From Phycisphaeraceae bacterium (GTDB lineage Bacteria > Planctomycetota > Phycisphaerae > Phycisphaerales > Phycisphaeraceae), in the NCBI GenBank assembly GCA_007119405.1, contig SKPT01000189.1:1-5371 (forward strand): a stretch of DNA of 5,371 bases. Direction: 5' to 3'. The translations under genes were made by a program, and so were the position numbers. Below, in pieces: positions 1-4,245 of this stretch. The notes under the pieces were generated by a model. It was not told the DNA's origin. It saw only the letters and a list, made by a program, of their open reading frames with translations, and searched no databases. How positions within the stretch are numbered: the stretch's first letter is position 1; each line of letters starts with the position of its first letter.

Positions 1-402
1 GCCTCCGCCATGGACCAGAAGGTGAACGAAGCTGGTGATGTCGCCGGCGTCAAACGCGCCGTCCTGGTTGATGTCACCCATGGGTGCCGGCTCGATACCG
101 TAGAGAGCCTCGTAGCCCGCGGGATTGGTCAGGGCGAAAACAAACGGGGTGATGTCGCCGGCGTCCACGACGCCGTCGTGGTTCATGTCCCCGAGCAGGC
201 CGCTGGACGCGGGCCCGGGCGTGCCGGTGTAGGTCACGGTTTGCTCCTCGCTGGCGGAGTAGGCGGTGGCGAACTGCGCGCCCCCGACCTCAGCGCCAGC
301 CACGTCGATGGACGCGGCGTGGAGTGGACCGGCGGCAGCGCCAACGCCCAGGGCGAGCAGCGTGCCCACGATGGTTCGTGCGATGCCTGGTGTTCGTCTC
401 AT
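1..402 (-). CDS. Secreted protein with tandem dockerin-like repeats (3' partial)
   Basis: This reading frame starts at 402 and runs off the left edge of the window, giving 134 residues without a stop. The start is supported by a GGAGAGAAG ribosome-binding stretch just upstream (about 406-414). Residues 1-30 look like a Sec signal peptide: two arginines after Met, a hydrophobic core at about 10-24, and a likely cleavage after the LHA at 27-29. Residues 31-70 form a short linker. Two calcium-loop repeats follow, at about 71-90 (GDMNHDGVVDAGDI) and 109-128 (GDINQDGAFDAGDI), with the D-x-N-x-D-G-x-x-D-x-x-D spacing of type I dockerins or EF-hand-like loops. Such repeats are common in planctomycete exported proteins, where a cohesin partner is usually unknown. 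The role is therefore inferred as calcium-dependent cell-surface or protein-protein attachment. The missing C-terminus could hold more repeats or an anchor. A copy of the structured RNA element lies about 360 bases upstream on the same strand. Confidence 0.85.
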   Translation of the reverse strand, partial: MRRTPGIARTIVGTLLALGVGAAAGPLHAASIDVAGAEVGGAQFATAYSASEEQTVTYTGTPGPASSGLLGDMNHDGVVDAGDITPFVFALTNPAGYEALYGIEPAPMGDINQDGAFDAGDITSFVHLLVHGGG

Positions 403-464
403 GATCTTCTCTCCAAGTCGACCCTCCGTGGTTTCACCGGCTGGCAGGTCGAACGCCAACCGAT

Positions 465-485
465 GAGGAGCGTGCGTAGCTCCTC
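465..485. repeat. Perfect 7-bp inverted repeat in the dockerin-like gene leader
   Basis: GAGGAGC (465-471) and GCTCCTC (479-485) can pair with a 7-base loop. It lies 63 bases upstream of the dockerin-like start codon, in what would be the 5' untranslated region. No U-tract follows on either strand, so it is not a standard terminator. It could be an mRNA-stabilising hairpin or a protein-binding site. Confidence 0.5.
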
Positions 486-506
486 GAATGATTGTTGATG
501 TAACGG

Positions 507-537
507 CTCAGGCCGTCGCGCCGGCGCGGGGCCTGAG
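507..537. repeat. Long GC-rich palindrome
   Basis: The 8-base arms CTCAGGCC (507-514) and GGCCTGAG (530-537) flank the perfect 12-base palindrome CGCGCCGGCGCG (517-528), with only a 2-base against 1-base mismatch between the two blocks. The whole can fold into one very stable hairpin. No T-run follows on either strand. On the minus strand it spans the stop codon of the small frame at 508-624, so it could act as a U-less terminator, a transcript-end stabiliser or a binding site. The strength of the pairing is seen directly; the role is inference. Confidence 0.55.
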
Positions 538-624
538 AATCACAGCGCGACCGGCCAGCGGGGCCGCGATCAGGTCAGGCAGCCCCATGGTCACACCCAT
601 TTGTGTGAAACGGTGAGCTGGCAT
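508..624 (-). CDS. Possible 38-residue small protein, unrecognised
   Basis: This is a short frame beginning MPAHRFTQ and ending RPRAGATA. In its favour is an AGGAG ribosome-binding motif at 631-635, six bases before the ATG, and mostly G or C at the third codon position in its second half. Against it are its length, a composition that GC-rich non-coding DNA easily produces, and the lack of any domain, signal peptide or membrane segment. It lies between RNA element copy 1 and the dockerin-like gene, so it would be the first frame reached by read-through from that leader. Its stop codon is inside the palindrome at 507-537. I do not recognise it. Confidence 0.2.
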   Translation of the reverse strand: MPAHRFTQMGVTMGLPDLIAAPLAGRAVILRPRAGATA

Positions 625-763
625 CTCCAACTCCTCGTCCAGATTGGCGGGGCGGGACATCGTCCGGTGCACGGCCAAGGTTCGGGAACGGCTCCCGGAT
701 ACGCCCGGGCGCCCTGTTTTCAACACACGGCGCGAGCCGGCTTCAACGGCGTCGAGCGCGCAC

Positions 764-814
764 AAAAAAAACCGACCTGTTTCGGCGCTGTGAAGCGCTG
801 AATCAAGTCGGCTT
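764..814 (-). terminator. Rho-independent terminator of RNA element copy 1
   Basis: On the minus strand AAGCCGACUUG (814-804) pairs with CAGGUCGGUUU (779-769), giving 11 pairs including G-U pairs. A second hairpin closes on top of this stem (UUCAGCGC with GCGCCGAA, one A-C mismatch). Eight U residues follow the G-C part of the stem. Compared with copy 2, a G-U pair replaces a G-C pair and the upper hairpin differs in sequence but still pairs, which argues that the fold matters. Confidence 0.8.
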
Positions 815-910
815 ACTCGTTGCCAAGTCTCCCGACGACGCCGGGCTACCCTTCACCTAGTCTTCCGAAATCGGGCACGACCATTTTCGGGCGGCCGCAC
901 CACGTTGACG
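764..910 (-). ncRNA. Structured RNA element, copy 1 (small RNA or riboswitch-like leader)
   Basis: This is a predicted transcript of about 147 bases from a start near 910 to a U-tract at 771-764. Over 764-898 it is nearly identical to copy 2 at 1572-1706. From 791 to 898 I count 7 differences in 108 bases, mostly clustered in one apical segment (869-880). Read 5' to 3' on the minus strand, the predicted helices are as follows. P1 pairs 885-890 with 865-870 (CCGAAA/UUUCGG). P2 pairs 855-860 with 823-828 (CUAGGU/ACUUGG). P3, inside P2, pairs 840-845 with 831-836 and has a 3-base loop. The last helix is the terminator at 764-814. A promoter, a compact folded domain, a terminator and then a gene is the layout of a transcriptional riboswitch, but a stand-alone small RNA fits equally well. 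I compared it from memory with the common riboswitch classes and found no match. Confidence 0.6.
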
Positions 911-916
911 ATTTTG

Positions 917-944
917 ATTCTATCAAGACCGCGGCGCGACGCAA
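917..944 (-). promoter_or_regulatory. Promoter of RNA element copy 1
   Basis: On the minus strand, -35 TTGCGT (944-939), a 16-base spacer and -10 TAGAAT (922-917) resemble a housekeeping sigma-70 promoter. Predicted initiation is near 910, about a dozen bases before the conserved element. The assignment is strengthened because copy 2 has -35 and -10 boxes at exactly the same distance although the spacers are unrelated. A small inverted repeat, TTGAT-TCT-ATCAA (914-926), overlaps the -10 box and could be an operator. Confidence 0.6.
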
Positions 945-1108
945 GCGGTCACCTGCAACTTTTTCTTTGCGTCCGGACAGGAGGCAGGACCGGCGTCACT
1001 TGCCGCCCCTGGCGCCGGAGCATGCGCCGCAGGGCATCGGTCAGCAGGTTAGCCTGGTGTCCGCGCCGTGCGCGCCACCCTCGGCCGGGCCGATCGCGTG
1101 TAAGGAGC
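945..1108. other. Intergenic stretch downstream of the lipoprotein gene
   Basis: This 164-base GC-rich stretch lies between the lipoprotein stop codon and the promoter of RNA copy 1. I see no convincing gene here, and no hairpin followed by a T-run that would end the lipoprotein transcript. Transcription may therefore continue leftward towards the dockerin-like gene, or end by Rho. Confidence 0.4.
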
Positions 1109-1516
1109 CTATGGAGACACGACATCCACGCTGAACATCGCCGAGGTGCTTTCGCCGGTGGCGGGCGTGGCATTGATGCTCACGCGATAGGTTCCGATCG
1201 CGGCGTCACTTGCTGCCGTAACCCGCACCTGGGCCTCGGGGCGGTCGCTGGCACGGATCACCACCCGGGACGGCTCGATGGCGATGCCCTCGGACGAACT
1301 GATGCCGAGCGTCACGTCGCGCTTGAAGGATGGGCCCCTGTCCAACGACACGCGAACGCTTTCGGTGTCGCCCTGCTTGATCTGCGTGTTGCCCTGTGGG
1401 ACGACGACGTGAAATCTCTCATCCCGAGCCGAACCGCCGCCATGCGGCTTGGCCGCCTGGCAACCGCCGACAACCATCAAGGCCAACGCCATCACGATAA
1501 AAGCTGCATTTCTCAT
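1109..1516 (-). CDS. Small Ig-like lipoprotein of planctomycete type
   Basis: This gene encodes 135 residues. The start at 1516 is chosen over an in-frame ATG 36 bases upstream because a GGAGG motif (about 1524-1528) sits 7 bases before it. The signal peptide then begins directly with Met-Arg-Asn. Residues 1-18 are a lipoprotein signal with the lipobox V-G-G-C, placing the lipidated cysteine at 19. A short Gly/Ser-rich linker follows, then a beta-rich domain of about 100 residues (from the FHVVVPQG segment to the end). This domain has the alternating pattern of a single Ig-like or NEW3-type sandwich: QG near its start, DRGPSFKRDVTL mid-domain, and IGTYRVSINATP near the end. Proteins of this build are frequent in planctomycetes and are presumed to be membrane-anchored and periplasmic or surface-exposed; no catalytic residues are evident. 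RNA element copy 2 lies immediately upstream, with its terminator ending about 55 bases before the start, so expression may depend on read-through. Confidence 0.8.
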   Translation of the reverse strand: MRNAAFIVMALALMVVGGCQAAKPHGGGSARDERFHVVVPQGNTQIKQGDTESVRVSLDRGPSFKRDVTLGISSSEGIAIEPSRVVIRASDRPEAQVRVTAASDAAIGTYRVSINATPATGESTSAMFSVDVVSP

Positions 1517-1571
1517 CGACTCGCCTCCGTTGAAATTGAATCGTGGTACCATTCATCCACGCTGCCCGGGC

Positions 1572-1622
1572 AAAAAAAAGCCGACCTGTTCCAACGCGTG
1601 AAGCGCTGAATCAAGTCGGCTT
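1572..1622 (-). terminator. Rho-independent terminator of RNA element copy 2
   Basis: On the minus strand AAGCCGACUUG (1622-1612) pairs with CAGGUCGGCUU (1588-1578) over 11 pairs with one G-U. An upper hairpin CAGCGC/GCGUUG with a UUCAC loop sits above it, and eight U residues follow. It ends about 55 bases before the lipoprotein start codon, so without read-through or antitermination the lipoprotein gene would not be transcribed from this promoter. Confidence 0.8.
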
Positions 1623-1718
1623 ACTCGCTGCCAAGTCTCCCGACGATGCCGGGCTACCCTTCACCTAGTCTTCCGACACCGGACACAGCCATTTTCGGGC
1701 GGCCGCGCTCCGGTCATA
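1572..1718 (-). ncRNA. Structured RNA element, copy 2 (small RNA or riboswitch-like leader)
   Basis: This is the second copy of the element, with a predicted transcript of about 147 bases from near 1718 to a U-tract at 1579-1572. P2 pairs 1663-1668 with 1631-1636, and P3 pairs 1648-1653 with 1639-1644. P1 (1693-1698 with 1673-1678) keeps five of the six pairs seen in copy 1. Substitutions relative to copy 1 fall in the P3 loop, in the strand between P2 and the terminator, and in the P1 apical segment. P2, P3 and the lower terminator stem are kept by identity or by G-C/G-U exchange. It lies directly upstream of the lipoprotein gene in the same orientation. The arrangement suggests a leader controlling that gene, but an independent small RNA is possible. 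Confidence 0.6.
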
Positions 1719-1729
1719 GCGATCACTAT
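1716..1729. promoter_or_regulatory. Inverted repeat overlapping the -10 box, possible operator
   Basis: ATAGCGATCACTAT matches its own reverse complement at 12 of 14 positions, centred on GATC. It overlaps the -10 box and predicted start point of the copy 2 promoter. Regulation by a DNA-binding protein is inference; copy 1 does not carry this sequence but has a different short inverted repeat in the same place. Confidence 0.3.
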
Positions 1730-1752
1730 ATCCGGACAACGGCCCCGGGCAA
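1725..1752 (-). promoter_or_regulatory. Promoter of RNA element copy 2
   Basis: On the minus strand, -35 TTGCCC (1752-1747), a 16-base spacer and -10 TATAGT (1730-1725) form a good sigma-70-type promoter, with initiation expected near 1718. Both boxes are exactly 808 bases from those of copy 1, the same offset as the element itself. A near-perfect 14-base inverted repeat (1716-1729) covers the -10 box and the start point, as a repressor operator would. Confidence 0.6.
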
Positions 1753-1974
1753 GCGCTGAAAGGCCATTTCGCTCACATCAAGGTTCCGAGACACCCGGCC
1801 ACCGCCCGGGGCCCCGGTTCTGCCGCCGCAGGCTTGACATGATTCCCGTAGGCGCTGGGCAGCGCGCGCTGCTATCCTGTGGCCCACCTGCGTCGGGGAC
1901 GTAACCATAGAGGGTGCGTGATCGCCCCGACGCCCACGCCGGGCGGGTGCCGGGCGGCCACCCAGAGGTGATTG
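1753..1974. other. Divergent intergenic region upstream of the sugar operon
   Basis: This 222-base stretch separates the leftward RNA-element promoter from the rightward operon. A TTGACA (1834-1839) is present, but no acceptable -10 box lies 16-18 bases after it. TATCCT (1873-1878), preceded by TG in extended -10 arrangement, has no good -35 partner. The rightward promoter is thus probably here but cannot be assigned. No gene is supported. Confidence 0.4.
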
Positions 1975-2403
1975 ATGCACACCCAGGGCCAGATGGAAGC
2001 CGCGATCTGCGACGGGCTTCGTCGGTTTGAACAGGAATACATGGGGCGCGGCCCGGATGCCATCTATGCCCACCTGTTCCGCGACCTGCTCGTGATTCGC
2101 CTCGAGGGCGTGCTGACGGCCGCCGAACGCCAACTGGTCGAATCGCTGCCGCCGGAAAAGGGGCGGGATCTGCTCAAGCAGGTCCGCACCCATCTGATCG
2201 AAGCCGCCCGGCTGAAGCTGCAAACCGTGATCCACGACATCACCGGTGTTGAGGTCGTCAGCATGCACCACGACATCAGCACCGTGACGGGCGAAGAACT
2301 GGTGGCCTTCACCCTGGCCCGGGAGCCGACCTTTCGTGAGGCGAAGCGGGGGAAGAAGCCCGGCGGGGCAATCAAGAACGCAACAAGGACCGGCAATGGG
2401 TGA
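1975..2403 (+). CDS. DUF2294 (MpsC-like) family protein
   Basis: The product is 142 residues. The ATG at 1975 is preferred over a TTG at 1972 because an AGAGGTG ribosome-binding site (1964-1970) precedes it at a usable distance. The sequence follows the DUF2294 pattern throughout. It has an N-terminal helix (about 8-22), then RGPDAIYAHLFRDLLVIRLEG followed by LTAAER at about 25-51, a long helix (about 55-85), and GVEVVSMHHDISTVTGEEL near 92-110, ending in VAFTL. DUF2294 proteins are small, soluble and mostly uncharacterised. One member was named MpsC in staphylococci because it sits beside a cation or bicarbonate-linked membrane system. No membrane segment is visible here and no such transporter lies in the window. 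The C-terminal 20 residues are basic and glycine-rich. The gene overlaps the glycoside hydrolase gene by 8 bases, implying translational coupling, which is an unusual partnership. The family call is firm; the function is unknown. Confidence 0.85.
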   Translation: MHTQGQMEAAICDGLRRFEQEYMGRGPDAIYAHLFRDLLVIRLEGVLTAAERQLVESLPPEKGRDLLKQVRTHLIEAARLKLQTVIHDITGVEVVSMHHDISTVTGEELVAFTLAREPTFREAKRGKKPGGAIKNATRTGNG

Positions 2404-3325
2404 ACTTGGCATCCGCGGAAAGGCGTTTCTCCTCGACGGCAAGCCGTTTCTCTTCACCGGCGTCAGCTTCTTCAATGCCATCTTCAACGAGGCGTTCATC
2501 CGCAGCTCCGCCGAGCGAAAGGGATGGATGCAGCGATTCCTGGACCACGGCGTCAACGTGTTGCGCATCTGGGGCCAGTGGGACAACGACAAGGGATTCA
2601 TCGACACCTCGCCCGATGCCACGCTCTATGAGCACAGCGGTGCGCTGCGCATGGCGCACGTGGATCGTCTGCACGGTCTGCTCGACGATGCCGGGTCGAT
2701 GGGCATGGTCATCGAGCTGGCGATCTTCGCCAAGGAGTCCAGGGACGCCGGCCTGGCGCTGCCGGACGAGCCGGCGGATCGCGCGGTGGCCGCGTTGACC
2801 GAGGCGCTGCGGCCTCACCGGCACCTGGCCTTGCAGGTCTGGAACGAGTGCAGCGACCGCGTGCTGGATCACGTCGCGACGATCCGGCGGGTGGACCCCG
2901 ATCGCCTGGTGACCAACTCGCCGGGTGTCGCGGGGGTGCTCGGCGACGCGGCGCAGAACCGGGCCCTGGATTATCTGACGCCGCACACCTCACGCCAGTG
3001 CCCCTGGGTCCGTGGGCCGAGCGAAGTCGCCGCCTTGCTCGAGGCGTACGGCAAGCCGGTGGTCGATGATGAGCCGGCCCGCAACGGCACGCCACGCTTC
3101 GGCGGGCCGAAGGAGCCAACGCATCCCGTCGAGCACATGCTCCAGATGTACGAGGTGTGGAAGCTCGGCGGCTACAGCATCTACCATCACGACATGTTCC
3201 AGACGGGCTACGGCACGCCGGCGATTCCACCGCACGGCGTTCCGGAACCGGCATTCAGCCCGTATCATCGGCAGGTCTTCGAGTTCATGGCCAGGCAGGA
3301 ACGCTACCGGGCGTCCCCGGTCTGA
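2396..3325 (+). CDS. Clan GH-A glycoside hydrolase (GH5-like TIM barrel), cytoplasmic
   Basis: The product is 309 residues. The start at 2396 is chosen because AAGGA lies about 7 bases upstream and the protein then opens with the family's characteristic first strands (GKAFLLDGKPFLFTGVSFF, residues 8-26). It looks like a compact (beta/alpha)8 barrel of the cellulase/endo-mannanase type. NVLRIWGQWD lies at 54-63. An Asn-Glu pair in VWNECSDR (150-151) marks Glu151 as the likely acid/base. His197 in LTPHTSR is typical of the barrel. Glu226 in PVVDDEP is the likely nucleophile. Clan-A enzymes retain configuration using this pair. There is no signal peptide, so it probably acts on an imported di- or oligosaccharide or glycoside inside the cell; the substrate is not readable. 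Its first 8 bases overlap the DUF2294 gene. A function other than hydrolysis is less likely, since both glutamates are present. Confidence 0.8.
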   Translation: MGELGIRGKAFLLDGKPFLFTGVSFFNAIFNEAFIRSSAERKGWMQRFLDHGVNVLRIWGQWDNDKGFIDTSPDATLYEHSGALRMAHVDRLHGLLDDAGSMGMVIELAIFAKESRDAGLALPDEPADRAVAALTEALRPHRHLALQVWNECSDRVLDHVATIRRVDPDRLVTNSPGVAGVLGDAAQNRALDYLTPHTSRQCPWVRGPSEVAALLEAYGKPVVDDEPARNGTPRFGGPKEPTHPVEHMLQMYEVWKLGGYSIYHHDMFQTGYGTPAIPPHGVPEPAFSPYHRQVFEFMARQERYRASPV

Positions 3326-3441
3326 TCGGACGCATCCGGGGCGCCTGGATGGTGGCGGTGGTAGGATTGGGCTTCATGGGCCCCGACGGGCTTTCGCCGC
3401 GGCGTCGCGCCGCCGCCGCGGGCTGCGAACAGAGGTCGAAC
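3326..3441 (+). other. Intergenic gap with a Rossmann-like peptide remnant and GC hairpin
   Basis: This 116-base gap lies inside an otherwise tightly packed operon. An in-frame ATG at 3349 encodes MVAVVGLGFMG, which matches the beta1-loop signature (GxGxxG-like) that opens Gfo/Idh/MocA and related NAD(P) oxidoreductases. After about 11 residues the frame passes into low-complexity Arg/Ala sequence. A GC-rich imperfect inverted repeat (about 3389-3421) sits in the second half. It is either a decayed oxidoreductase start, an N-terminal extension of the isomerase, or chance. Confidence 0.3.
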
Positions 3442-4245
3442 ATGCTCAACTTCGCATTCATGACGTTCTCCACGCCGAAACAGCGCCTGGACGAAGTGCT
3501 CGACACCGCGCGCGGCTACGGCTACGCCGGCGTCGAGCCGCGCGTCAGCCCGCAGCAGGCGCACGGCATCGACGTCTCGCTGGACGCCGAGCAGCGGCAG
3601 GCCGTACGCCGGCAGTTCGAGGCCAGCGGCGTGGCGATGTGCTGTCTGGCGGTGTCCAGCCGGTTCGCCGACCCCGCGGAGACGGAGCAGGCGGTGCGGC
3701 AGGCGAAGGAGTACATCGACCTGGCGTCGGACCTGGGCAGCCTGCGGCTGCGGGTGTTCGGGGGGGCGTTTCCCGACGACATGACCCGGCACGAGGCCAT
3801 CGATCGCGTGGCCGAGGCGCTGGCGAGCCTGGCGCCGCGCGCCGAGCAGCGGGGCGTCACGCTCTGCATGGAAACGCACGACGCGTGGACCGATCCACGC
3901 CACGTCGCCGCCGTCATGGAGAAGGTCAGTCACCGCCACGTGGCCGTGAACTGGGACGTCATGCACCCGGTGCGCCAGTCGGGCTGGACGATGGACGAGG
4001 CCTACCACGCGCTGAAGCCGTGGATTCGCCACGTGCACGTGCACGACGGCCTGAACAGCCGCGACAAGCTGGAAATGGTGCCGATCGGCCAGGGCGACTT
4101 TGATCATCGCCGCGTGGTGGAGCTGCTGGTGCGCGACGGCTACGACGGGTTCGTCAGTGGCGAGTGGATCAACTGGCGCGAGCCGGAGGACCACCTGCCG
4201 GGCGAGCTGGAGACGCTCAAGGCGTACGCGAGGGAGGCGGCATGA
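3442..4245 (+). CDS. Sugar phosphate isomerase/epimerase family protein (AP_endonuc_2 TIM barrel)
   Basis: The product is 267 residues, a normal length for the family. The start at 3442 follows AGAGG (3431-3435) by 6 bases and gives the usual beginning MLNFAFMTFS; in-frame ATGs further upstream would add sequence unlike the family. The barrel signature and metal ligands of the xylose-isomerase-like/AP-endonuclease-2 superfamily are present. GYAGVEPR lies at 27-34. Glu144 is in METH, and Asp172 and His175 are in NWDVMH. His199 and Asp202 are in VHVHD, IGQGDFD is at 215-221, and Glu241 is in SGEW. Relatives are divalent-metal enzymes that interconvert ketoses, epimerise 3-keto sugars or isomerise inosose-type compounds; the exact substrate cannot be assigned. 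No signal peptide is present, so it is cytoplasmic. The stop overlaps the start of the next gene (ATGA), indicating coupled translation. Confidence 0.85.
   Translation: MLNFAFMTFSTPKQRLDEVLDTARGYGYAGVEPRVSPQQAHGIDVSLDAEQRQAVRRQFEASGVAMCCLAVSSRFADPAETEQAVRQAKEYIDLASDLGSLRLRVFGGAFPDDMTRHEAIDRVAEALASLAPRAEQRGVTLCMETHDAWTDPRHVAAVMEKVSHRHVAVNWDVMHPVRQSGWTMDEAYHALKPWIRHVHVHDGLNSRDKLEMVPIGQGDFDHRRVVELLVRDGYDGFVSGEWINWREPEDHLPGELETLKAYAREAA

Larger units (their letters stand above)
403..763 (-). other. Leader/intergenic region upstream of the dockerin-like gene
   Basis: This 361-base stretch lies between the terminator of RNA element copy 1 and the dockerin-like gene. It holds one weak small reading frame (508-624) and two inverted repeats (465-485 and 507-537), neither followed by a T-run. 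I see no convincing -35/-10 pair dedicated to the dockerin-like gene. Its transcription may therefore come from read-through of the promoter at 917-944, or from a promoter I cannot recognise. Confidence 0.5.

Noticed and set aside
10..498. A 162-residue plus-strand frame opposite the dockerin-like gene
   Set aside because: Its regular GDVAGV-type segments are simply the antisense reading of the dockerin-like calcium loops on the other strand.
764..910. Identity of the RNA element as a c-di-GMP, SAM, cobalamin, glutamine or other common riboswitch
   Set aside because: Short stretches such as GGUAGCCCGG recall pieces of known classes, but the diagnostic core sequences of those classes are absent. 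No family name can be supported by eye.
949..1173. A minus-strand frame ending in a basic segment (ANLLTDALRRMLRRQG)
   Set aside because: It overlaps the lipoprotein 3' end in another frame, has no usable ribosome-binding site, and the helix-like segment is too short to assign.
905..1609. A 234-residue plus-strand frame across the lipoprotein gene and both flanks
   Set aside because: It runs through the terminator of RNA copy 2 and opposite a well-supported lipoprotein with a signal peptide and ribosome-binding site. It shows no domain.
764..1706. The two 135-base repeats as the ends of a composite mobile element
   Set aside because: They are direct repeats in the same orientation as the downstream genes, contain promoter and terminator signals, and enclose only a lipoprotein gene. 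No transposase, inverted termini or target duplication is visible.
1834..1878. Promoter for the rightward operon using TTGACA (1834) and TATCCT (1873)
   Set aside because: The boxes are 33 bases apart, far from the usual 16-18, and neither has a suitable partner.
1726..2622. A 298-residue open frame on the minus strand
   Set aside because: It is antisense to the DUF2294 and hydrolase genes, has no domain pattern, and reflects GC-rich codon bias of the plus-strand genes.
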